A stretch of DNA of 64,000 nt from Blasia pusilla. Taxonomy: Eukaryota; Marchantiophyta; Marchantiopsida; Blasiales. The notes under the pieces were generated by a model. That model did not search any database, was not told the origin of the DNA, and saw only the letters and a program-made list of their open reading frames with translations. Position numbers and translations under genes: made by a program. This document shows, piece after piece, positions 1 through 9,758 of this stretch. Where the stretch lies: assembly GCA_050084515.1 (NCBI GenBank), contig CM114273.1, positions 17,856,001-17,920,000 on the forward strand, given 5' to 3'. Every line of letters starts with the position of its first letter. Within the stretch, counting starts at the first letter, position 1.

Positions 1-1480
1 CATATTTATTTTTTACTATGAAAGTTAATCACATGTAAGACGATGATATCTTTTTATGGGGGTCACAACCAATCTCCTTATCCCAAATCCATGAAGGTCA
101 TGCAACGAATTCCCTCTATATGAGTTAAGGAAATTGTTATTGGATTACTTGGAGCTCACGTAATAATTGAAATATCGCAAATGTTTACCTTCATTCGAAT
201 GACTTGAAACTTCTTGAAGATCTACCTTGATTCCATATGGATCTTATCTTTTGGTTAGTTTAACATTAAAAAATGCATGGCATGCAATGGCATTAGAAAA
301 AATCTTTTCATAGTATCATGTATTATTTCCTAAGATAGATTTTACAAGTATTATTAGAATTTTTCATAAAATTCAAAAGTTAAAATATATATATGCATAA
401 ATCCTATTTAATTATAAATATTCCAAATAAAGAGAAAAGAGGGATCTTTGTTCTTTTCCTAAAGACTTTTTTTGCCTTAACTAGGAAGTTTGAGGTGAAA
501 GACTTTTCCTTTGGACTATATAACAACATTTTGGGTTGTAGGTAGTCTAGATTTGTAAGTATTTAAAATGTCAGATCTCCGCTGCATTGCAGTAGGTCAA
601 ATGTGATGGGTTTTTCATGCTCTCAAGTTATGGAGACCTTGTTACCAGAGGTCCCTTTTGTAACAAATCATGTCTTCACAATTGTAAGGGCTTTTTTGCT
701 GTTTTAGTGAAGTTAGGTTTTACAAAGTTTCCCCCTTATTTTGCCCTTACAACTAATTGTACCATACGGCCTTGGACCTAGTTAGCTCTTTGAGTTATTT
801 TTGTATTTTTATGGATTTTCCTTTTCTCTTTCTTTTAAATTTTCTCTTTTTCAGATTGAGTGAATAATTGGAGAATTTAGAGTGCATAACCACCAAACTA
901 GAATCTTGAACTTCACTGGAATTATCTCATAATATGAGTTCAAAATGTGATTGCTTATGGGCACAATCTAAACACAAGGGACTTATTCTTTGGCTCTTAC
1001 AAGGGGATAACACTCTTAATGGACTTAGAAACAAACCATACTTCTAACCATAATGGCTCAAACTTTATCACCCAAAGTTTTCCCACATGGAGAAAAATTA
1101 TATTTGCGTCGGAAAAATGATTCAAAGTTGTATGAAAATAGATATCAATATACCAATTGGAGGATGTATGTTTTCAATGCTCTGCCTCCATTTGCCACAT
1201 GTATGCTAAAAAGGATTTTTTTACATTGTGACCCACTTTAGTATAAAAAAAGAGCTTTTGTGTGTAGCATGCATAGCACTAATATGGATGGTTGATAGTA
1301 TATTTGAAAGAAGATATTGTAATTTTATAAAAAGACTAAGTCACTTTAAATTATTAATATACAACCACCATAAAAATTGCATCTTGATGTAATGAGGCAA
1401 ATCTTAATAAACATGAGCCAAACTTTGGTTTGGACTTAAATACTTGTAATCCAAATCTTTGGAATCATATTGATATACTA
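1..1480. other. AT-rich intergenic sequence, no gene seen
   Basis: The sequence is AT-rich with only short scattered open frames that I do not recognise. No exon-like stretch, tRNA or terminal-repeat structure could be supported by eye. Confidence 0.5.
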
Positions 1481-1499
1481 CTAATTATTGGACACAAAA

Positions 1500-1870
1500 T
1501 ATCCTTGATAGAAGATCCATTTATGGGTACAATGTATTTTGATTTGGACGTGCTATACTAAGGTGGGCTTTAAAGAAATGACCAAGTGTCCCCTTATGGT
1601 CAATAGAAGTTGAAGATAGAGGAGCAACCATGCAAACTTGTGATTTTGTTTGGCTAAGTATTCTTATTTTAAATATAGACTAAAAAGCCCAAATCTCAGT
1701 ATCATACGTGCACATAACATCAATATCACTCATTTCGCAAATGATTCAATGTTTCATACAAAAATGAAGCACATTGAAGTATGTTCTCATTTCATTAGAG
1801 AGAAAGTCTTAGCATATGTAAACATATATTGTCAATTAGATAATAACTCCACCAAGGATATCTAGAGATA
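1500..1870 (+). pseudogene. Ty1/copia RNase H fragment (decayed)
   Basis: Two frames together read like the end of a copia polyprotein. Around 1606-1655 the frame gives EVEDRGATMQTCDFVWLS, matching the usual EAEYRGAT...WL stretch of copia RNase H. From about 1725 another frame gives HFANDSMFHTKMKHIEV and then HFIREKVLA, the conserved RNase H tail. The same block occurs in the copia element of this window near 43.0-43.2 kb (FHARIEYVEVHYHFIREKVL), so the two belong to related lineages. The frame is broken and ends at 1865. No LTR was recognised next to it, so this is an isolated 3' remnant. Confidence 0.75.
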
Positions 1871-2320
1871 GGTTTGGTTTTTTTAGATTCCATTTAGATA
1901 TAAAAGATATTAGGTTAAGCAACTAGGGGACTATTTATCTAAGCCCAAACTCAAGATGATTCGTGGATTTTAGTTCAATAATGTTTAAAGTGACATATGT
2001 AGGTTCAAGAAACATGTTTTTATAAATTACCATCTAAAAAAAGATGATAAGCCTTTTGAGTGGATTCTATGACAAATTTTTTTATCCTTTCCCATATATA
2101 TAAAGGGATGAGGCTCTCTCATGGTGTTTATGTCCATGGAGGATTATGAGCTAACCGTATTTTATAGCTATATAGGATATTTTTGGGAGGGCATCTTATG
2201 AGATTTGTCATATCCTCTCTATTCGAAAAGAGAGCATTTATCCGGCATATATGGGAAGATCAAGGGTGGATCCTAGTAAGTTCAGGACAACCAAATTAGG
2301 AGGAAACTCTTAGTGTGTAG
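1871..2320. other. Intergenic, nothing recognised
   Basis: AT-rich sequence between the copia remnant and the first family X repeat. No coding or structural signal seen. Confidence 0.4.
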
Positions 2321-2321
2321 A

Positions 2322-2485
2322 CTTCCCTTTATTTTGGGCTAATTTTGAGTTATTTGAGGAAGTTACTATTTAGAGCAAGTTCCCCATTTCAATTTGGTTG
2401 CCTTTCCCTTTTTAACCGTCCCCCTTGACCTAGTTTAGTAGGTTAGGGTTAAGGAGGTGACTTGTGTGTTTATGTCAAGGAGGAG

Positions 2486-2529
<44 letters not shown>

Positions 2530-2727
2530 TTATGGCGAGCTCATTTTCTCTTTTCTGAACTTGAGTGTAAATGAAAAATATGTTTTTTATGACTTTACTA
2601 GAGACCCTTTTAATACATGATCCTCTCGATGTTTGGATTCCATGAATTAATTCATTGTACCATTTTATGAGTGTATGGATGGTGATAGTGATTTATGTAG
2701 TGAAGCAATATGCATGCGCACCACAAA
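2322..2727 (+). repeat. Interspersed repeat family X, copy 1
   Basis: This stretch aligns by eye, with many differences, to 49685-50185 (same strand) and to the reverse complement of 28805-29175. Shared landmarks in order are a cccttNgtttNggctNattt block, a caaggaggtgacttg block, an AG-rich microsatellite, and a terminal part with gatgtNtatgcgcac. Copy 1 is the most diverged and carries the longest AG tract. No coding capacity was seen. The class is unknown; it could be a non-autonomous LTR-type or other dispersed element. Confidence 0.6.
2489..2525. repeat. (AG)n microsatellite
   Basis: An uninterrupted AG dinucleotide run of about 37 nt inside family X copy 1; the other two copies have shorter or interrupted AG/TC tracts at the same place. 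Confidence 0.95.
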
Positions 2728-2999
2728 TGAATCATTGTTGTTTGACTTGGGTGAGCAACCAAAGGACATTGATTGAGGATCAATGACAAAACTCCCTAGG
2801 AAGAGATGGTATGCACCAAAGGAGACTTTCGTCACCAACTGTAGCCATCCAACTTTATCAACTTGACGATGTGACTTAGGAAAATTCTCATGGCACCCAA
2901 TATGATCCATAGGAAGATGCCCAAGGGGCTTCCAAACACAAGGTCGTCGGAGTTCATAGAAACATGATTTTATCTTCTTTCCAACCATAGAATTTTCAA

Positions 3000-4340
3000 T
3001 TAAAAAGAATTTTACTGAATAGAAAAAAAAATCCTCGAAAAAAATCACTAGTGTGATCCTTACTACAATTTTTTTCCATTACTATGAGAGGTGCTTTTTG
3101 GTGGAAAATTATTTTAAATGGGGTGAGAAAAAACTGTCCACCCAAAATAGGGTCGGTCGAAGGGCCAAATCCCATGCACAGTAGAAATTGACAACCATAG
3201 GGGGTTGCCAATTTTTCTAAGCTCAAAACGTTTGGGTGCACAAATGGCCTAGGGTTTTGGCGACCTCAACTTGGTCATGACCGAAACTAGTTACTAGGGA
3301 CCGATGCATTTTGTTGCATTATCAATTGGTAGACTGTTTCACACGCACAAATGAGGCTCACCATGACCTACACAATTTTCCATGGGATCGGGCTCTAAAG
3401 GCCTTATCCTATGGGCCACCGTTGCTCGCCGACGTTGGCAGTTGGACGAGATGACATTGATCCCATGACTTAGGTAGCTCCGATATTGGTCAAAATGGTT
3501 GGTTTTTTTCCGGAGTTGTGGAAATGTAACAGGATCGCTAGAATTCTCGCGCCCAAAAAATTTGGGCGCAAGAAAGGGGCTTCGTCCTTGATTCCCCCCC
3601 TAGCCAATAAGAAGTTTGAAAAAACCTGTTGCTCTCTCTAAAGAATTTGCTTCCCTCCGTCATTTCTGATATATGAGGTGGGAATCTGCAATTAGATAGA
3701 CTAGAAACTAGTTGAGAACCGCTATCCAGCCGGCGGTTTCAACCGGAGGGCTTAAGAGCCTGATCCCATAGACATGCTCTCGGGTTGCGACGAACCTCAT
3801 TTCTATGTCCGAAACAATTCACCAATAGATAATGTAGCAAAACGCCGCGGTCCGTAATAACTAGTTCCGGTTATTACCAGGTCAAGATCTCAAACCACTG
3901 GGCCATTTCCGCCCCCTCCGCCTCGCCGGCGGTTCTTAGCCGGTTTCACGCCAATCTACATGTAGATTTCCACTCTTCAATAGCAAATTCTATAAGGAAT
4001 TCGCTTCCCTCCATCGTTTTCGTCATTCGAGAGGGAAGCTGGTTTTTTCAAAGTTCTTACCGGTTAGAGAGGGCGCGGACAAAGCTCCTTCCTTGAAAAG
4101 AATTTGGGCACGAGCAATCTGGCGACCCTATTAGATTTCCACGATTCCAACGGCCAACCAACCATTCCAAGCAATATTGGAGCTACCTAGGCATATAAGG
4201 TGAATGGTATCTCGTCTAACCGCCAGCTTTGGTGAGCGACCATGGGATAAAGCCCTAAGGGGCTGATTCCATTGACACCCATTTTCTACGCCCAAAACGG
4301 TCATCCAACATCGTGTGGAGAAAAAAATTCTGCTCTCCTC
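3000..4340. repeat. Cluster of imperfect inverted and direct repeats
   Basis: A segment at about 3230-3420 reappears as its reverse complement at about 3745-3915; shared landmarks include a gatcccat block, aacctcatt, a taactagtt block followed by a ccgg-rich block, and gggccatt. A second pair is 3540-3740 against the reverse complement of about 3935-4125 (shared: tttgaaaaaacc, cttccctc, gagaaccgc). A third pair is the reverse complement of about 3390-3510 against 4155-4260 (shared: ccaaccatt, ggagctacct, atctcgtc). Arms are 100-200 bp with perhaps 25-35 percent mismatch by eye. No open reading frame was recognised. Confidence 0.7.
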
Positions 4341-4960
4341 TAAATATTTTTGATCCTTAAATATTAAATAAGGTCGCGAGGACGGAGGGACAATTCTACG
4401 CCCAAGAAAATGGACGACTCCGCGCTGACGGAATAAAGCCTGAGAAACGGAGAAGATCTGACGAGTTCCGAGGAAAGCGTGGGAGTCACGGTCCTCCAGA
4501 AAGAACTGATCTTTCGGAAACGGAAACCGCGTTCTCGACTTTTGGATCCATCGGGTTCCATCCGTAACGATAATAAATACCTCCGAGCTCACCGGTGGGG
4601 ATCCAGGACTTTCCGACCTTGCGATGCGGACAGGTGGGACCCTCCGGTCTTTCACAGCCGACCTCTCATGTGCTGCGCAGTGGCGCCGACCGAGTCGCTC
4701 CGCTACTGTAATGAATCCAGCGCACGTGGAGGCGTTCCATTTGAGGAAGGCATTCTAATAACGAACCGAACCGAACCGAACTACTGCAGAGCACTGTCAC
4801 AGGCAGCGGCAGAGTTACTAGGCCCGCCGCTACGCGTCGGACCGCCGGTCCGAGTCCGCCGATGACAATCCCTAAATGGCCATAAGGAAGACGCATCGCA
4901 GTTTTTAGAGAGTGTCCGTCCGTTTGTGTCTTCTATCTCCGTGTGCGGATGAGAGAATGA
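4341..4960. other. GC-richer island without a recognised gene
   Basis: Composition rises sharply against the AT-rich surroundings. It contains a short pentamer array (CCGAA units, about 4762-4781). Open frames exist on both strands (for example 4131-4655 minus and 4479-4865 plus) but none shows a recognisable domain, and overlapping frames on both strands are expected in GC-rich DNA. It could be an old promoter or 5' UTR fragment. Confidence 0.4.
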
Positions 4961-7082
4961 TGAGTTCTTTTAATACATTAATAAAATATTAACTAGAAAC
5001 GACTAGCAGGTAAACGTTTTAACCCTATCATACCTAGTAATTTCACGCGTCTTTAATTTGGGGTAGATTTTGGGGCATAGGGTTCATTTTGGAGGTTAAT
5101 CAAATTGGGGTTAATTTCGGAGGATATTTCAAGTGGATGAGAACCATGAAAAAATCACTTCTAATATTGATCCTAGATGGGTGATTGTGAAATTTAGGCA
5201 CTTTATGCAAAAAAAATTGGATAAAGTTTTGTAGCGTCTCCATATAAATAGAAATTTTCCTAAATGATATCAAAATGAGACTTCTATGGAAGTGAGGAAA
5301 ATTTTATTGCCTTCAATCTTTGAAAATTTTTTCCCAAACTTGGGAGGCTCCCTTGGAAGGAGGAAGTCCATGGCGCATTGGCCCTTCTTGCGAAAACAAT
5401 AAATTTCTCCAAACTTGCAAAAAAAAAAAAAAAAACCTAGAGAGATTCGAGCATGGACAAAGCCTCCCACCTTGTGTAGTTCGGTGAAGATGCACTTAAA
5501 AAGGATTCTAGAGGTTCCACGTGACAAAAAATTGGAACGATAAAGCACAAAAAGGGGAAATATTTTTAGGATTTAGGATCAAATATGTCCATTCACACTT
5601 TTTATGATAGGTACAACTAGAAACAAGCCACTATTTTGGAGAATCATTTGTGTGGAATATGTGTCATAAAACATGCCAAACTCAAATTTGAAAAAGGTCA
5701 ATGTAGTGGAAAGATGGAGTTTGGTCCTTAGGTTGAAGAGACATGTACACTCAAAATGACAATATGTAGAACCACTCATTCATGTATGATTGAGTAAAAA
5801 TTGACATCTTTGTGAAATCAAGTAGAAAATTGGATCTTCTTCATCATTTATGCTATGATGGATGCATCATTCTTTCACCCACTATTGGTGTATCTCACTC
5901 ACACTTTTGTCCTCAAGGCACCATGATGTTCTTTATGCAATTTTGAGACGCAGTCAAAAAAATAAGAGTAGGTCAAGGGTGAAACATTATCTATTGGACC
6001 AAGTAGACCATTATCTACCCCATTTTTGGTTCACCTATATGTGCATGATAACCCATTTTCTAAGTTGATGTACAAAGTGGTTCAAGAATGGTAAGTAATC
6101 CTAATTCATACAAAGATTTTGAAAATGCTTTTTTAGGATTCTATAAATGACAACATTTACAACTAATGTGAAACTTGTGCTATACGTGCCGCTAATAATT
6201 GTGTTGCCTAAAAATTCAAAATGAAGTTTTTCTGGTTGCCCACACTATTAAAAGATTTTCATGATGTCTCGTTACCATGTATTAATCCCAAATGTGTTTG
6301 CAAATAAAAAAACTATCTTCAAATGATAATATAGATGGAATTATGAAGCTCCACGACGAAGAAGTCGACATAGCAAATCTTCAGCCTGGGAGGGATAGGC
6401 CAAGAGAAGGAGAACCTTGACTTCAGAGATACATTGACCAAAGTAGATTGTAAGGCATCATTGAGAAGACTCACCAAATAGTCTTCCCGAAAATAAATTA
6501 TGAAGTTCTATATGGAATTTATGATCATTGGAAAGGAGAAGTTGGTGGGATGGGGCAATTAGAAGCGATCGATGTTGTCTGAAGGGTATTAAGAGGCATA
6601 AAAAACATAAGTTTGATCGTTAGTGATGTGGACTATCAAACGGAGAAGTTGGAGGTGCATGACCTTAGCGTCACTGTGTTTAGTACATGGCAATCATCGC
6701 AAGATCTCAAGTGGAGGGACGAGTGAAACATACGCTCTTCCATTCAAATCCCTCAACATTGCAAGTCTCTTTGTGGCTTATGAAGGGAAGAGCTTTTGAT
6801 GCATATATTGGAGGATAAGATCATGGTTGCTGGATTTTCTTGGATTCATAGATTTAAAAGAAGGACAAGCAAGTTTTCATTATTGATTATTCAAGCAAAC
6901 CACGAAAGAGCACAAAGAAAGGAAATGACATCCAAATAAGGGAAGGGAGTCAAGAAATGCAAAAAGAAAATGGTAATAAGCCAACTCAACGAGTTATATG
7001 CTCAATCGTTTGAAACATATGTGACAAGAACACTAGTGGTTGGTAAGACATGAATGGACGATGGGGTGAGCAATCCCCGACC
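4961..7082. other. Intergenic with a possible decayed coding stretch
   Basis: AT-rich sequence with a poly-A run near 5418-5435. From about 6340 to 6720 a plus-strand frame stays protein-like over more than 100 codons, broken by a few stops (for example KINYEVLYGIYDHWKGEVGG and KNISLIVSDVDYQTEKLEV). I do not recognise the family; a decayed transposon gag or other element protein is possible. Confidence 0.3.
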
Positions 7083-7087
7083 ATTTT

Positions 7088-8026
7088 TCTCGCGCCCCTA
7101 CTCTCCTTGAACGTCAATCTTTAGTGTTGCGGAAGCGTACGTTGAGTAGGTCACGATCTCATCGCCGATCTGCACCCAAACACGCACTCTCGTTAGTCGG
7201 GTTTGGGCCAACCAGCGTTCCAACCCACCGAGTTCTCAACTCGGCGTCTCATCAAGCTCAACCTTCCTTAGTTCCTAGTTTCCAAAACACGGCAAGTCCT
7301 TCAAGACTTGGAACAGACTTCCTGGTTAGTCCAGGGATCTGAAACGGCACTTGCGCGCCTAGCGATCCCAACTGTTCAACGGACCTCGTGTGAGCTCCAA
7401 ACCGAGACCCAAGTAATTGAGTCGCGGGGTGAAATCCAAGAGGGACGTCTAAAATCGCCTCAATAGACTTGGTGTAGGTTTTCCAACCCAACCCCCAAAC
7501 TCGCGTTCCGTTCCATGCCCTTGAGCCGCCCGGCGGCGCCCAAAGTGGGGTTCGGGTTCCAAGCACTCTCGGAGACCTTCCCCCTTTCTAGTATCAACCC
7601 GATTCCACTTACAGTCGTTTCCAGGTTGTTTCCCAGCCGCTTCTTATGCGTTTGCAGAGATATTTAGTGCGTTTGAACCGGCTTTCTATAAGCCTTCCAA
7701 CGCACCCTTATTTAATCCAAACGCATCTTGGCGCTAAAAGTTATGGTTATAAATACAGTAAAAAACTCTCAAACGCTAGTGGCGTTCCAAATCCGGATTC
7801 TTCCTTTTGGCAACCCACTTTCTAGACTCGACTTCTTTCAAGTCTCATTCCGCGTTTGGTCCAGGTTTCTCGGTCGCGACCACAACATCTGAAACACGAA
7901 GCCTCGCTCGCGTCTCGTCTCTTGTCTCCTCTTTGAGACTACTCCAACGCGCAAACCATCTTAGCGTGAGCCCGCTAATGTTCCGATGTTCCGCTTGGCA
8001 CTCGTTTGGTCATGAGGGTCGCGACA
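7088..8026 (-). mobile_element. Solo LTR of the chromovirus gypsy family
   Basis: About 939 bp that match the two LTRs of the gypsy element at 55652-63076 along nearly their whole length. It is bounded by a perfect 5-bp direct repeat ATTTT at 7083-7087 and 8027-8031, so the ends are exact and the single LTR is an unequal-recombination product. In element orientation (minus strand) it starts TGTCGCGAC and ends GCGCGAGA. It lacks about 60 bp that both LTRs of the full element carry: a poly-C tract and flanking sequence, which would fall near 7595. It therefore represents a different sublineage or an older state. It lies about 1.7 kb upstream of the receptor kinase start codon. Confidence 0.95.
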
Positions 8027-8248
8027 ATTTTGGCTTGATGTAATAATGCCAAAACTTGTGCATGTTGTAAACCCACCAAGATGCATTGCTGAAAAAAAGT
8101 AGTGACTACAAGAAGGGATAAGGTGATGAATCTCCGAAGAGTGATCAGACACATGTGTCTTTTGATTTTTTTTTCAAGAAAGTATCAGAAGACCCATGTA
8201 AGTTCCTAAATACTTTCGGTTTTCTTCATCAATCACATATTATATATA

Positions 8249-8400
8249 ACTAGTGTAAGCCCATACCATACCATGCACGGGTCTAAATTACTTTCCATGA
8301 TTAACTCATATGCCATTTTAAATCAATTTTGAGCGATCGTATTGATTTTGAACGGTCGTATTGACCGAAAGCGCCGAGTGTCTAGAGAAGAAGAGTTCAG
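8249..8400 (-). repeat. Helitron-3'-end-like repeat, copy A
   Basis: Homology with 48498-48670 starts abruptly at actagtgtaagc and runs rightwards for about 150 bp with many differences; nothing is shared to the left. Read on the minus strand, the boundary is a gcacggg/cccatgc-type potential hairpin followed by CTAGT, the layout expected of a Helitron 3' terminus (hairpin, then CTRR next to a T). No Helitron protein was found, so the class call is tentative. Confidence 0.45.
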
Positions 8401-8599
8401 AAAACTAAATGACATGGTACTCATCAGAATTTATAAAATAAACTATACATATCATGCTTAAAACTATGACTTTAAAAATCCCAGCAGAAAACTTTTAAAA
8501 TAAAAAAAAGAAGGAAAAAGGCATATTTGATCGAGTGGGTTAGCCGTAGAACTTGATGGAAAAGTATCGAAGAGGGGACTCGACACGGATGGATGCTTG

Positions 8600-9758
8600 A
8601 ACCTCCATCCCTCCCATCCATCATCCATGGGTCTCCTCTCCGGCAATCAACTCCCTCGATTGACTCCTTCGCCAATGACGGTTTCCACAATTTCTCTCCG
8701 CTTCGATGCCTCCATCCATGCCCTTTAAGGTATATATGTTTATATATCTATATGCATAGAGAGAGAGAGAGAAAAACGGCGAATAGGAAGAGCAGGCGAA
8801 CTCGGCGACTTCGTCAGCGCTAAGTTCGCCGCTAACTGCAGTTCCGATTGTGGAAGCGAGGGCCTTTTTCTTCTACGACGACGACGACGACGATGATGAT
8901 GATGATGATGAGGAGGAGGAGGAGGAGCGCTCGCACTTCCAGTGCGACGGACGATGGCTCGGGATGAATCAGGCGGAACTCGTACGGTACGACTGATAGT
9001 GGTGAGTTGACTTCCGTCTGCACAGTCTGCAGGCGGGACAGAGTCCGTCCACTTGACAGGTCGCTCTTTGCGGCCAAGAGATGGGGCGCGACCACTGCTG
9101 ACTTCACACCATTGATCCTGTCAACAGCCAGTCCAATCTGGAGCTTCCTCTTCCTCCTGTTTTGTTGCCGGTGCCGGGCTGTGTGAAAGCACGCACTCCC
9201 AGCTCCACATGCCGGTCGTGGGGCGCGCCTATCGACAATGGTGTGTGTGAGCGGGGTCCGGAATTGGTCGTGAAGACCGTGAGCTACTGCGAGAGGCGAA
9301 TTCGCCTCGAGAGATCGAGAGAACCCGGTGAGGATTCCGTGCTTGCTACACGCTGGGAGAGTCGACCGTGAGGTTGAATGAATGGAGTGCTGCCGGGAAA
9401 GAGCTGATGGTTTATCGGTTTGAATTAGAGAACAGAGCAGGATGAGTTCTCCTGGGTACGGTGATGCTAGGTCGGAGGAGGAAAGGGAAGAGAAGGAGCA
9501 GTTGCAGTTGCAGTTACCCTCACAACATCGGAGTTTCTAGCTTTTCGTGGGTCGATTCCAAGGCGCCAGTCATTCTTTCATCGAGATTTGTGAATTCTTG
9601 GAGCACCAGATTGTATGTAGTTTATGGCGTTCGTGGTTGTCTCCGGGACATCGGTCGAGTGGCAATTTTAAGCGAGGCGCTTCCACAGGCGGGGCCATCA
9701 CGAGAATTGGATTGTCGTAGTCGCTCACTACATTCATTGTGCCCAGGATACACCATCG
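8600..9758 (+). promoter_or_regulatory. Upstream / 5' leader region of the receptor kinase gene
   Basis: The 1.1 kb before the predicted start codon is GC-richer than the DNA further left. It holds a TATA-rich stretch (8731-8752), a short AG run (about 8759-8773) and a compound trinucleotide repeat at 8874-8929. No coding exon was recognised. The transcription start cannot be placed by eye. The first in-frame ATG followed by a signal peptide is at 9759. Confidence 0.4.
8874..8929. repeat. Compound (ACG)n-(ATG)n-(AGG)n microsatellite
   Basis: Three trinucleotide runs follow one another directly: ACG units, then ATG units, then AGG units, each about five to six repeats. The register is continuous, so each block differs from the previous one by one base per unit. 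Confidence 0.9.

Noticed and set aside
4131-4655. 174-codon minus-strand ORF in the GC-rich island
   Set aside because: No recognisable domain, a competing ORF on the opposite strand, and it overlaps the inverted-repeat cluster.
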